Of a stretch of DNA of 64,000 nucleotides, positions 37,106-48,867 are shown piece by piece. This stretch comes from Steromphala cineraria (taxonomy: Eukaryota; Mollusca; Gastropoda; Trochida; Trochidae), in the NCBI GenBank assembly GCA_916613615.1, contig OU744720.1:68216471-68280470 (forward strand), in the 5' to 3' direction. The notes under the pieces are model-generated. The model made no database searches. It saw nothing but the letters and a program-made list of their open reading frames with translations, and had not been told where the DNA came from. The position numbers and the translations under genes were made by a program. Each line of letters begins with the position of its first letter. Within the stretch, counting starts at the first letter, position 1.

Positions 37106-37169
37106 AGCGATATCTACAATGTAGATATCGCTTGTAGATATCGCTTGATCTCAGAAAAGCGATATCTAC
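37106..37169. repeat. Clustered inverted and direct copies of a 13-mer
   Basis: AGCGATATCTACA (37106), its complement TGTAGATATCGCT at 37120 and again at 37133, and AGCGATATCTAC at 37158. The first pair forms a perfect hairpin with a single-base loop. It overlaps a 60-codon frame that is not a gene. Confidence 0.85.
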
Positions 37170-37504
37170 TGTGGTAGCCACTTTTGGATGATAAAATTCG
37201 TTCATCACTTCGCAAACGTCTCTTTAGTAACGCGTTCACCACGATTTCATACCATCAGTCTTTGATTGTAAATATCTCAGCGACTATAATTTGGATTTTG
37301 ATGATATTTTGGACTTGTGATCAATATGTATCAGTGTTTAAGGAAATGTGATTGGAAAATATTTATTTATTCATTTAAAGCAATTTACCGATCGTTTTTA
37401 TATGCACTCATCTTTTTGCAGCATGACGACCTCACTTAAATGTGCCTCTTATATCCAAATGCTGACCAGCCTTTCATTTCTTAAACCAACATTGTGTTAA
37501 CTAA

Positions 37505-37680
37505 TGTCTACAAGTTTACAGCCAGAAATATTTTGTGTCATAAGTACCTGAAAACCGACTTATCGACCACAAAACTACACCAAATGCACAAAAACAAACG
37601 TATCTCTCGCAGAGTAATTTGTTCACTTCCCGTTGTGTAACAAATTCCAGGCGTACACGTTCCTACGGTGTGTATCATTG
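37505..37680 (-). repeat. Inverted partial copy of the 34.7 kb exon candidate
   Basis: The reverse complement matches 34726-34905: CACACCGTAGGAACGTGTAC, GCCTGGAATTTGTTACACAA, TACTCTGCGAGAGATA and GGTTTTCAGGTACTT. An extra G after CACAACGG shifts the frame and creates a stop, so this copy cannot code in the same way. Confidence 0.8.
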
Positions 37681-38206
37681 TGATAGTTTAATAATTGAAC
37701 AAAAAATGGCAAACATAATGATTCTATGCATGATTCGTATTCATCTGTAACATTCACCACTTAATGATATTCTCAGTTTCATGAAATAGTTAGCCCTCGA
37801 TAAAGCCCCAAGTGAGGGAAAAATCGAATTAAAAGAAACAAAGAATTAACTTAATTTCATTGTGTCCATCACGGACAAATATTTCTGGCAGTGTTCCATA
37901 TGCATACAATTTGTGTTAAATTATGTATTAAAGTTTCATGCAGTAACACTCTTGGTTCTCAGATTCTTGCCTTTAATGGCTTTTCAGGTTAATTTCCAAT
38001 TCATAACCACAGGAAAGTGAATAATGCAAAACTGATAAAGGCTTTTCTCATTCTGTGGACAATAATTCAATTAGAATCAAAGACCTTCTCTTTCCTAATC
38101 GATATTTTGAAGCGAGAAAAGCCAATCGTTAAATGATCAATGCTAACACATTCAAAATTGGAAAAAAATAACAAGCTTGAACAATAACAATGGTTTTATT
38201 CCTGAG
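37681..38206. other. No gene recognised
   Basis: Nothing recognised. Confidence 0.5.
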
Positions 38207-38559
38207 TTAAAGGGGCAGTAGCACGTTTTTTGATAATGTAACATTTTAAAGTTTTCACTGATAATTGTACGTTAATGCTAAATATATTATTTTAAAAGTA
38301 TCATAAATCTCATTACACAAGCCAATCAGCCATAGTCAGTAGACAAAGTATGAAGTTTCACATAAAGTCCATTGGCAGTCATTTTGTGTGAACACCTTTA
38401 ATTCATTTTGTGTAAGAAAATAAAATTGCATGACTAAACTTTACATTTCATATTTGAATTATTACTCCTTCATTTAGTTTAAATTCATTGTTTTTCAATA
38501 GGAACCTTTAATTTTCATTTTCCTGACATCAACTTACGTTCCCCTTACTGCCCCTTTAA
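38207..38559 (+). repeat. MITE-A copy 5
   Basis: TTAA at 38207 and 38556. The left terminal repeat is intact. The right end keeps ACTGCCCCT but has lost the adjacent AAAACGTGCT. The interior has point changes (CATTGGCAGTCATTTTG at the central word). Confidence 0.9.
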
Positions 38560-38729
38560 ATGATCATGTTTTATCATTCATCAGGAAATCAAGCCGCAGT
38601 AGACTTATTAAAGATATTGACAGTTAAGTCAATGTCCTGTCAACATCCTTATTAATTGTTGTGTATTGTGCCAAGCATACCTATATAATAATAAGGCAAA
38701 TGCATGCACCAAATCGTAACATGGTAAAA

Positions 38730-39587
38730 TATATGGGCTAGGGCTAGACAAAAAACAATGATATACTGAAAAGCAACTACAGGTCCATTTAGAAAATTCC
38801 CTCATTTAAAACATGTGAACACTAACAGGCTAATTGAAGAAAACAATTATGCAAAAGTATGAAGTATGACGGTAACCTGTGGTGTTTTCTATAATACATA
38901 GCTAGTAAATTTTCTATTTTGTGATAGTTTAACTCATGAAATATATTTGCCATTGCATTATTATGTAACTGCTGTAATAAGTCACTTATTTAAATCTGTA
39001 TGTCATAACGTTGCCTGAATTATTGATCATTTATATGATTGACATGGGTTATTTTTCAAACTATATATGTAATGTCATTGCTGTGATTAGACCAACTAAT
39101 TATGACACAACTAGATAAATTCTACAATAACAATCAAACACTGTCGTATTGAATCTTTGTAATGTTTAGCATGTCTCCTGATGCTGGCTTCTCTCTCAGG
39201 ACTTTACACATGGGATAATTATCTTTACAAACTTCATTAAAAAATATTGACATTGCATATTAGTCTTTTGGCATTTCTCTTCCAAATCAAAATAATATGA
39301 ACAAGCTTCCAATAATAGATAAAGCGTGTATAGCAGCGCTGAATCAGGTTTAACTCTAGAGAAAGCATATTTTGTATTTGGCATGTACTGAAATGACCCG
39401 AGAGAGCAAAGACACCTCTGTTGATTAATAATTGATTCAGGGTTAGATAAGAACGTGGGAGTCTATTCCTGATAACTGATGGTAACAAATTCACTGCTTT
39501 GAAGGTGGAAATCATTAGCTCGAGACTCGAAGTCAATGCCTCTAAAGATTAATAGGACATTCTTGTAAATAATACGATTTTCTGATT
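38730..39587 (+). repeat. Segmental duplication S3 / block P, copy C
   Basis: Collinear but gapped relative to 21720-23765, then almost identical over 39388-39585 (3 substitutions in 198 bases versus 23556-23753). The 99- and 62-codon frames on the - strand overlap it but are not shared as open frames with intact codons in the other copy. Confidence 0.75.
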
Positions 39588-39975
39588 AAGAGTTGAAATG
39601 CAATCAAATACTTAAGAAACCTGAAGAAAACAAATGTTTTCGACTTCATATTGCTATTTGTATTTTCATTGATTCAGCTTTGCAAAATAAAGTGTTCATT
39701 GCTAAGCGTTACCGTCAATAAAACATTTGTTTGAATATGACAACTTCCTGAATAAAAAATCATGGTCGAGAACTGAGAATTATCCATAAATTCCAATGAT
39801 ACAGTTTAAGTACACATTTTTAATGTTTTCTTTTGATCTGAAAACATATGACTACATATAATTTTAATTTATTAAGGCTGTAACTGTATTTCTATGCTAT
39901 CAAAGATAAACAGCACAACATATTTTAAGACATTTCATGCACATTTAATAATTTAGATGTTTCTAATGATGAAAA

Positions 39976-40285
39976 ATAATAATGTGGATATTTATATGGC
40001 GCCTTTTCCACGTCCTAAGACACGCTCAAAGCACTACCTGCATCATTATCCCGAAGGAGTGTACTTTCACAGCTGCTATTAAGCGCTAATCACGACCACT
40101 TAGGTCAGTACATCTTGTTTTCAGATACCCATTTTAACAGCTGGGTTGACTGAGTGAAATGTGGATTAAGTGTCTTGCCCAGGAACAGAACACAGAATGA
40201 GACCCAGGTCACAATTTGTTGGTGGTGTCTCCACCGGGATTCGAACCCGGGTCTCTGGCCAGCATGCTAACCAATACACCCTCAA
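39976..40285 (-). repeat. tRNA-derived SINE with a conserved 3' domain
   Basis: On the - strand the head carries TTGGTTAGCATGCTGG (box A region) and box B GGGTTCGAATCCC near 40237-40249. The body includes CCTGGGCAAGACACTTAATC, and the tail has AGCGTGTCTTAGGACG followed by GGAAAAGGCGCCATATAAAT. The two last motifs resemble the deeply conserved 3' domain of several metazoan SINE families (Nin-type; from memory). It is inserted between block P copies C and D. Confidence 0.85.
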
Positions 40286-40385
40286 AACTTTTCGTACAAA
40301 CACTCACATTCCCAGAAGAGACTTTATGAGCATAAATTTAAGATTCAAAGCAATTCAAAGGTTTCGTAATAATAGACATGTCACA

Positions 40386-40940
40386 CATGGGGGCTATTCC
40401 TGATAGATTATAGTACAGATATACAGCTGTGCATGTGGAGATAATAGCCCAAACATAGGCATAACGTTCTTTATGGATTGGTTAAAACATGTTTAGTTAT
40501 GTTTCACGTATCACTGTAGTATATTTCAAGTGACCTTAACATTAAAAGTAAAATATATAAAAATAACGCATAATCCTGACATTTTCTGGTTTATCAGAAC
40601 CCTTCAAACTGAAAATGAAGTTTATTTGCACACTTCATAGTCAGAATCAGTTTATCAACACCAAGAGCAAGTATTCATATTACGCAAACATTTGTTAGGC
40701 ATCATATGATTATACACACAAAATCAATACATAGATACAACTTGCTGTATAGTAGCCATGACACGAGGGTCCAGAAGGTTGATAACTGATAAAGTTCATT
40801 CAAAATTCAATAACTATCCAACTTTATCCCATCGCTTTTGTTGCCGAATCACTATTTGAAACAAAGTTATGTTGACACATGACAAACTGAAATTTGTCAA
40901 AAGACTGGCACATTCCCAGTAAAAATGAAAGCTGTCAACT
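40386..40940 (+). repeat. Block P, copy D (diverged)
   Basis: Core GGGGGCTATTCCTGATAG, then GTGCATGTGGAGATAATAGC, as in copy A at 16705-16765. Downstream, ATACATAGATACAACTTGCTG and ATCACTATTTGAAAC also match copy A in order. GGCTATT and AATAGCC here can pair around a loop of about 50 bases. Confidence 0.65.
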
Positions 40941-42689
40941 TAAAGAATGAAAACTGGTTGGTGAAAACCATTATTTTTGTATGGCAATTGATGAATATCC
41001 CTCAACTTAAGAGTTCAACAATGTATCATCCTCATCTTGAACCGTTGAAAAGATAAAGCATTACATTTTTGCACAAGTGTTACAGATTTTGAAATAATGT
41101 ACGGAATATTCACTCGCAAGGAACTGTTAAATATTTTGACTCGTGTTTTATGTTTTAATAATAAGAAATAAAGCCAAAACATATAATACTATGATGTACA
41201 CCCCCACATTTGCTTACTTTTTAAATCCACAACAGGATAATCTGAAAGCAATTCGATACACAACACGCCTACGTCTTCATTCGCTTTAAAATCTTTGTCT
41301 GAAGTGAATGTCAGTGAAGCTCAAGAGAGTTTATCTCACGTGAACAAAACTATTTTAGAAGGTACTTATTTCATAAATCAATAAGTAGTAAGTCTACAGA
41401 AATAACGTTTACATATACACCAGATAATTTAACAACTTGCTGTTAAAACGACATAGGAAAGGAATATTAAACAAAACTATTGATGGAAATCTTTTTGGAA
41501 ATTTAAAAGATTGAAGTTGAAAAGCCAAACTTTATTGGTAGGTATTTTGATATTTTCTTGCCAAAAAAACACTGGACTTATGGCAGGGTATATAGTATTT
41601 GAAGTGATAATAACATAAGTATTACTATTTGTCCTGCTAAAGCTGGAACACAAACATTTTAATAATAAATAGGACACCTAATGTAACATTCCCGACAAAT
41701 TGTTAACATGTGGAATTTCGAAACCCACTATGCCTATGTCTTCTTGCAGATTAAAGCCATGATGTGACATACATGGAACTAAATGTCATGGAACCTCAAC
41801 CGTAAAGATAGTCGCTATGCGACAATAACAGGATTCAGCCAAATATATGAATGCCTGAGTCCATTTGTAGCGACTTCGGCCTGATTTTGAGGAAGAAATT
41901 AGATTTTTTGAGGTCATTGTTTGTTTGTCAAAATATGCACGGCAAAAAAACTTTCAGCGCAGAAACTCTTAACAGGTCGGTCTGACACCGTTTCATGGCA
42001 GAAACTTTTAATTTTCTGTCAACCCTAATGTAATCTGGAAGACAACTCTTTAAGATATAGCATACCTATGTTATACAATTCACAACACCTCAAGGAATTA
42101 AATCACAACCTAAGAAAGTACTTACATGTTTCTGAAGCTGTTGCTATTTAATTATGTATAATACCTCATACAAACAACTTAATGTTTTGAAAAACGCATG
42201 TTAAAGCAATTCCTGTGCATATTGCATAAATCAGGATATAAATCTAGTTGCAATAATCACTGATAGTTTGATGAAAATTAAATTGGTTAATAAGTTGTTG
42301 TATCGAAAACCTTATGTCTGGTAAACTAACATAAATTATACCTCCTTTTAAGAATCAAATGTAATTGATAAGTGATTCTCCCTACACTGTCTAGAAACAA
42401 TTCAGAACACCATAGTTGGTATAAAAGTTTGTAAAAACCTTCCCAAACAATAAAAATGAGATTGGCATGTACCATGATGGTTTAATATCAAACTTTTGCC
42501 CGAAAACGTGTCCCCCATCCAACTATGGTAATGTCTAGGTCATCAGATGATACCTTTGAGTTGTTTCTGACAAACAGAAACAAATATCTAAACATATCAT
42601 AGTGGATAGCACAAGTTAAACAATACACACGTTTACAAATCTGTTTCCACATCCAGTGCTCTACATTTATTTTGCAAATAAATTATGAA
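40941..42689. other. No gene recognised
   Basis: A 66-codon frame on the - strand has no motif. No repeats were recognised. Confidence 0.5.
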
Positions 42690-43247
42690 GTTATTTCAAT
42701 ATTTCCCTCTGACATTAAATGTTCTTGATACAAACAAGACAATAAAGTTGTTTAGTTACCAAAAGTAGACGTTTAATAGTCGCACTGAATATTCTAAGTA
42801 TGTATAATGTCAATGTTTCCCTAGAAATAGTTTTATCATATTTTCGTATTCAAAATGAAGCCATTCAATTTGATTACCCATAGCCAAACAACAAAGCTTG
42901 GGGACATGTGCACCTATATGATATTATAGTAAAATAAAAAAAATACACCCATTCATTTCAAGATAATCATCACATGTCCACTTGAAGCAATTAAATTGTA
43001 GATATTTCTGTTGTTGATATTTGACAAGGTGATATCTTTTACGTTACTTGTAGTAGAATTAGTAGTAGAAATTGTTGTTGTTGTACTTGCAATTGTGGTG
43101 GTGCTGGTAGTCTGACGGTTCTGATGGTGTTCTGACGGTCCTGGTGGTTTTGGAAAAGGGATGATTTGTTTTATTGTTCAACTTTAATTCAGTAAAGACG
43201 ACTTTTACTTTCAATCAACATTACTACCAGTTCTGAGAATGATGACC

Positions 43248-43599
43248 TTAAAGGGGCAGTAGCACGCTTTTTGATAATTTTATATTTCAAATGTTATAAG
43301 TTAATGCTAAATGTATTATTCTGACAGTGTCAAAAATCTCATTACACAAACCAATCATCCATACTCAGAGGACAAAGTATGAAGTTTCACATAAAATCCA
43401 TTCGCTGTCATTTTGTGTTAACACCTTTAATTCATTTTGTGAAAGAAAAAGGAATCGCATGGCTAAACTTTAGGTTATATATTTGAATTATTATTGCTCC
43501 ATTGGGTTTAAATACATTGTCTTTCAATTGAAACCATTAATTTTCATTTTCCTGACATCACCTTATATTTCCCCTAGAAACTCGCTACTTCCCCTTTAA
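43248..43599 (+). repeat. MITE-A copy 6, inside S2 left copy only
   Basis: TTAA at 43248 and 43596. The left end is intact; the right reads CGCTACTTCCCCT. The S2 right copy lacks it and shows CATAATAGTATTC near 60654 where this copy has CTTAATAGCATTT across the insertion. Confidence 0.92.
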
Positions 43600-43739
43600 T
43601 AGCATTTTTGGTGTTTGTCTTTAGCCCTGACAGTTACATCTGTATATAAATGTATATGAAACTAATAACTATTTTTTCACACTGGTATACCTCAGACGAT
43701 GTCCAAATATAAAAGCTTTCACACAAAATCAGAAGAAAT

Positions 43740-44210
43740 ATCAATTTTGCTTTAGGCTGTGGCAATTGTGGTTCTCAACCTGAGTAGGGGCCCAACAGGG
43801 TCACCAGATTTAGAATCCTAATTACTAAGGATTATGTACACAACATTTCAGCTTTCTAAGCCTTTGCTTCTGGAGATGAAGATTAACATATTGTTAAGGG
43901 TGTTGTCACTGTGGCCCTTATCAGGGCCACAGGGCCACCAAGACCATAAACTATAATCACTAGTAAAGAAGTCTATGCACAAAAGTTCAGTTTTTAGGCC
44001 CTTTGGTTTTAGAGAAGAAGATGAACATAAGTTTTAAGGGCCATCAATGTTATTTATCATAATCTTTACTAGTCAAGGAGTCAGTACACAAAGCTTCACT
44101 TTTCTAGGCATTATGCTTCTGGTAAATTGTTCAAAAACTGACAAAGTTTACGAACGAACGAACGATCGACGAACATCAAATACTTTGCGATGCCAAAAGC
44201 AGGCTAAAAA
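43740..44210 (+). repeat. Repeat R, copy 1 (about 120-base units)
   Basis: Units contain AGGGTCACCA(G/A)ATTTA-like and CAC(T)AGTAAAG(G/A)AGTC-like words, then CACAA(A)GTTCAG and GCTTCTGGAGATGAAGAT. Three degenerate units are visible. A short CGAACGAACGAACGATCGA run lies near 44152. Confidence 0.65.
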
Positions 44211-45459
44211 AGAAAAAAGTTTATAAACAAATACTGTCAAAATTTAAATCAACTTATGATATCCTATAAGCAGACTCAATCAGTATGTTGTCATATTTCA
44301 ATTTTAAACAGATATGTAGAGATTTATTACTTTAAATTTCAGATAGCGATTATCAAAACATGCTATCTTATAACAAAGTAAGTTCGAATAGTTCACACTT
44401 GTACATGTACAAAATCACATTTTTCCTGGATACGATGTATCCTCCTTTTGACATATGGCTGGGCGTATTTACTCTTAATTCTTAATTTGCTTGTAAACAT
44501 TTGATGTGTTCTTCACGGATGATTATGGATCACTACTGGAACATAATTTTTAATTCTTTGGAAGATGGTAAAACTCTCTGCTATTAAAACAAACACTCGC
44601 ACTAATAGACCAGATGAAAGAACACTTAACATTGCATTCACCCTTAAATAAGTTAGAAAATAATTATGTACATTATGTAATGGTAATAGGTTTAAGGATA
44701 TGAAAACAATAAACAGTTTCAGGCACGGCGATTATGAAATTTTTTTACCGCGTTGCATATAGATTTTGCTTCCATCTGTGAATTGTTCAAAAATTCATCA
44801 CTGAGTTTTAGACACGTAAATGATCTGGATAAAATGTATATCATTTTCAGCTTCGTTATAAGAATTTTAAGTCCTCATTTCTGAAGGACATTGGAGTGTA
44901 TTTAGTAACTAATAGACTATCTTAAAACAAATAGTTGAGATAAAATCTGGGAAAATATCCCACAGGAACTTGGGATTAACATCAGGACTCAAGCCCGTAT
45001 TGCTTTTTTGCATTTATATCTTGCAAGCTTATCTTTTGTTTTGGTTTGTGGTAAATTAGGGTCCATAAACACAAATTAATTTGGAATATGGATTAATTTA
45101 CAAAGCCGTCCTTTGTTATGTAAAGTACAGTAAAATGGAATCGATTAAACGGCCTGAACCAGAACTGTCAATTTACCTTCGAGATAATCTTTTCTTCCTT
45201 GTTTTCTTCTATCAGTTGACTAGTGAAAAAACTATCTAAAGAAACGTCACGATAGAATACAAGATTCTTTTACCATTGAATGGAAAATATGACTGAAACA
45301 GGAAAATGTCCTGAGATCCTTATTTTTAAAAAAATGTCTCTTCATTTTCTGTAAAAACCTGCCTTTTACGTAATTATATTTTTTGAGAATTATTTACTAG
45401 ACGGGAGACGGGAGTCAAACAGGTCATTCTTGGCTAGTTTTCTGCCGTCCTTCAGAAAC

Positions 45460-45655
45460 GATGCATTGGCATCTAATGACCAAAATTGTACTTCTTATCA
45501 TATTAATTACTTTACAATATCTCGTTACTTCAAAATTTTCATATAAAACCCTGTTTCTGATGCATTGGCATCTAATGACCAACATTGTACTTCTTATCAT
45601 ATTAATTACTTTACAATATTTCGTTACTTCAAAATTTTCATATAAAATCCTGTGA
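45460..45655 (+). repeat. 99-base tandem duplication
   Basis: GATGCATTGGCATCTAATGA begins at 45460 and again at 45559, and the two units differ at only a few positions. Because 99 is a multiple of three, a frame on either strand reads through both units; this is an artefact. Confidence 0.95.
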
Positions 45656-46690
45656 TGCAAAACCAGTTTCCAAAAGCTTAAGCATTTTAACGATGGCAGT
45701 ACCTCTTTGCAAGAACATTATGTTTTAGTCGACATAATTCTTTTTAAAAATAAGTCGTTTCAGTTTGATGACACATTTTAGTTAATACTTTGCATTAAAA
45801 TGAATTGCCTTTCATTGATGAAAATGCGAGAAATACTTACAGTTCATTGATTAAAATCATCATACTTTTAATCATGAATCAGTTTTCATGGGATCTTTTT
45901 AATATCTCATTTATCTGTATTGTTTAAAAAACATAAATCTGGTTTATAGACTGCGTTGAAAAAGTTTTAAAGTGGTATGTCCTTGAAACTGCATTTGACC
46001 TTTATCAAGTACAGCCCGTAATAACAGAGAAGGAAATTGATTCAAGTAATCTCAGGTTTTTGCAGACCGATGCATTCCCCACGCAGATGATGTGGAAACA
46101 GATTGCAATTCTTGATCTAACTTATGTGACTTCCTAAGGCAAGATTTCTACTATTTGTGACTCTAGATCTTATCAATTCCAGTCTTTCTTGCAAGTTGGA
46201 ATTCAAATGTTGTAGGTCGGCGGAGGGTTGAAAACACCGAAATTAAATATATATCTAATTTGAAAATTGTAAGAAATATAAGGTATTATATACTTTCTAT
46301 AGCTATTGACAATATATTCAGCTAGTAGAGATATACAATTATGTATCATTGAATATATGATATTTGATATGTAAGCCGTTTTTCGTATATAATTGTGAAA
46401 TACTTATTTATGTATCTTGCCAATGAACATTTCTGGACACAAAATAATTACCGTGATAAACAATTAGATACGTGTACTTAGAAAATGACATTTCACATGA
46501 CGCCATACCAAACATTGAACTACCCAAATTTTAAATTACATGTGCTAGATATATTTGGGAAAAAACAACAACAGTTAACAACAAACTTGGAACAGTTAAT
46601 TTTTTTACATTATTTTTCAAGAGCAATAGCATAACAAAATGGTTGCATTCGAGAGAATAATTGCTGGCGGGCAGTATGTGATCTGTAAAG

Positions 46691-46789
46691 GATATTAACC
46701 TGTCCCTCGGGTTTTATTGAAATGTAAACATGAGGGGTGAGGGGAAACCCGTGGGCCGTAGGCACAGGGCCGAGGGACAGGTTAATATC
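46691..46789. repeat. Foldback element with 20-bp perfect arms
   Basis: GATATTAACCTGTCCCTCGG at 46691-46710 is the exact inverted complement of 46770-46789. The 59-base spacer contains GGGTTT-like and AAACCC-like words that could extend the stem. It is G+C-rich within A+T-rich DNA. Confidence 0.95.
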
Positions 46790-47035
46790 TGTCATATAAA
46801 GCGAAGGAAAGGACGAAAAACTCGGTAAAATATTGAAATATATAATAACACTAAAAGTATCGCAAACGCAGCCAATCCTTGCAAGTTTTCTGTTTAACAG
46901 AAGCTCTTCGCGAAAGACTTTAAATATACACTTTGCATACGATTTTAGAATAAAATTTAATATATATTAACATTATGTATATAAAAATTACAGTGTCAGT
47001 GATGACACAACAAAATGAACATTTGCTGACAACAA

Positions 47036-47108
47036 GCCTCGGTAGCTCAGGTGGTAAGAGCGCTGTTTAACAACATAGAGGTTGCGGGTTCGAATCCTGC
47101 TTGAAACG
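47036..47108 (+). tRNA. tRNA-like sequence, probably pseudogene or SINE head
   Basis: Starts GCCTCGGTAGCTCAGGTGGT (good box A and D-arm), has a TTAACAAC loop and then box B GGGTTCGAATCC within a paired T-arm. The acceptor stem ends (GCCTCGG and TTGAAAC) do not pair, and the anticodon loop has one extra base; it would read AAC (Val) if aligned on the conserved T. It is therefore not a convincing working tRNA. Confidence 0.55.
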
Positions 47109-47230
47109 TTAAATCAGAGTTTGTTAAATGTTCAAATTTTACAAATCCATTTGTTTGTTTCGTAATGTTTACAAGTTATGAGTCTTGTATAAATGTAAAA
47201 TATATAAAAAAGTAAAATAAAAATAAAAAT

Positions 47231-47337
47231 TATTCTAGAATGTCCCTGGGATATTCTATAGAATGTCCCTGGGATATTCTATAGAATGCCCCTGGGATAT
47301 TCTAGAATATGTCCCTGGGATATTCTAGAATGTCCCG
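47231..47337 (+). repeat. Short tandem array, 21-23-base unit
   Basis: Five units start with TATTCT at 47231, 47252, 47275, 47298 and 47321. The typical unit is TATTCTAGAA followed by TGTCCCTGGGA. Three units contain TTCTAGAA, the perfect inverted TTCnnGAA pair of heat-shock elements; two have TTCTATAGAA. Confidence 0.95.
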
Positions 47338-47559
47338 GTGAGAAGCGATGTGACGTTGAAAGCAGGTTTACCCGAAAAAAAAATTACCTCCAAAATGACA
47401 CGATTATGACACCTGAGGTTTATATGCTGCAGACAAACATGACACTGACGTCCAATTGATACACAACTATTTCTTTTTAAGCTATAATCCTGGGAAACAT
47501 GCCCTCTTTACCTTTTCACCAGATCAAAGGGTTTAAGCAGACAATAAAACATATGCTAC

Positions 47560-48300
47560 ACCTAATAAAGGCCATAGAAACCATTCACTAAAAATCTTTT
47601 TTTCAATCCTCTTCCCCTGGGCCATGTTAGCTGAATAATTCGATTGAGTTTCTAATACCAAAAATATGCAAACAATCAAACCATAATTGTGACCATAGAA
47701 AGGGCTAAACCTTGTTCATTCCCTTCTCCAGAGGCAAGGTTTAGAAAGCAGTGTCCTGACTCTATTCTAAACTTATTCATTATAGATTTGGTGATACCTT
47801 TACCGCTCATAAGGTACCAAGGGGCCACGACCTAAAAACGTAGTTTCATCTTGTCCAGACGCAAAATGCTGAAGCTAAAGTATGTATACATACTAATAAG
47901 CCGAAGGAGGTTTAGCTTGATAGATTTGGTGGCCCTGTGACTCATAATAACCAACAACTAACTATTCTAATTGTCTTTTCGAGAAGCAATGACCCAGCAA
48001 ACTATTCCTTGTGTATAGACTCCATATGTGATTATGTTATGTGGATTTATAGATTTTACGACCCTGTAATTCCTATATGAGTCAGGAGCTGAAACTCTGC
48101 ACATAGAGTCTTTAGGTGATGGAGTATGTAATTATATAGATTAGGTAAACTTATAAATCCCATAAATCTTGTTCGTACTATTCTTAAGCAGAGCTAAAGA
48201 AAGCTGAAAGCTTTTGTACTAACTCCCAAGCTGATCATGAGGGATCATGATTTATAGTTAAAGGGGTCTGTCCTGCGCCCACTGACAGACTGCTACGCTG
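47560..48300 (-). repeat. Repeat R, reverse-oriented copy
   Basis: Read on the - strand it gives CAGGGCCACCAAATCTATCA, then GGTATCACCAAATCTATAATG, matching the R units at 43.8 and 61 kb. The end near 48270 (CTGTCCTGCGCCCACTGACA) is unique here. Confidence 0.55.
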
Positions 48301-48867
48301 AGTGAACAACTGGGTCGGACAGACGCACGTGCACGGTAGGTTTTATCTCACTCTGTGGTGAACATTTGAGTTACAAGAACTATTGACCCACTGACTCTTT
48401 TTTTCTCCCTACTCGTTCTCGTTTCCTCGACACATTTTCAGCATCTATCACAGTTTAACATCTCTTAGTTTCAATTATCTTAGTTGCATTGAATTGAATA
48501 AGATAACTTCAACACTCATTGAATCATATATACTATCAGATCAGATCAGAATTGAATCAGATAGACAGTATACTATTTTGGAAACGATTATTAGAATTTA
48601 TCATTATGTAAGTATTATTCATTCCATTCTGAAATGTCAAATGTCGATAGTTAGTGTCAATGTATCCATAACATGAAGTCACATAATTTATCAAACTTTG
48701 TTGAAGTTGGATTTGTTTTCCATTGTTTATTTTGAAATATTTTGTGAATGAATAAAATATATCATAAGTAAATTTGTTTTATCCAAACGGAAAAATTGGT
48801 GATTTTGGTCTGGGTCATAATCAAAACCCTCTTCACCTCAGACTTCAGTAGTTAAGTGTTATGAGTG
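48301..48867. other. No gene recognised
   Basis: Nothing recognised. Confidence 0.5.

Larger units (their letters stand above)
42690..46322 (+). repeat. Segmental duplication S2, left copy
   Basis: Collinear with 60095-64000. Anchors: TTTAATAGTCGCACTGAATAT-like (42770 versus 60173), CATATGGCTGGGCGTATTTACT (44454 versus 61517), TTGACAAGAT/TTGACAAGGT (43021 versus 60419), and TCCTTGAAACTGCATTTGACC (45980 versus 63679). The right copy runs off the window, so the true length is unknown. No coding frame is conserved between copies. Confidence 0.85.

Noticed and set aside
45424..45660. Overlapping frames on both strands with an internal repeat
   Set aside because: They arise from the 99-base tandem duplication, whose length is a multiple of three.
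47036..47108. Functional tRNA-Val
   Set aside because: Acceptor stem does not pair and the anticodon loop has an extra base; kept only as a tRNA-like sequence.
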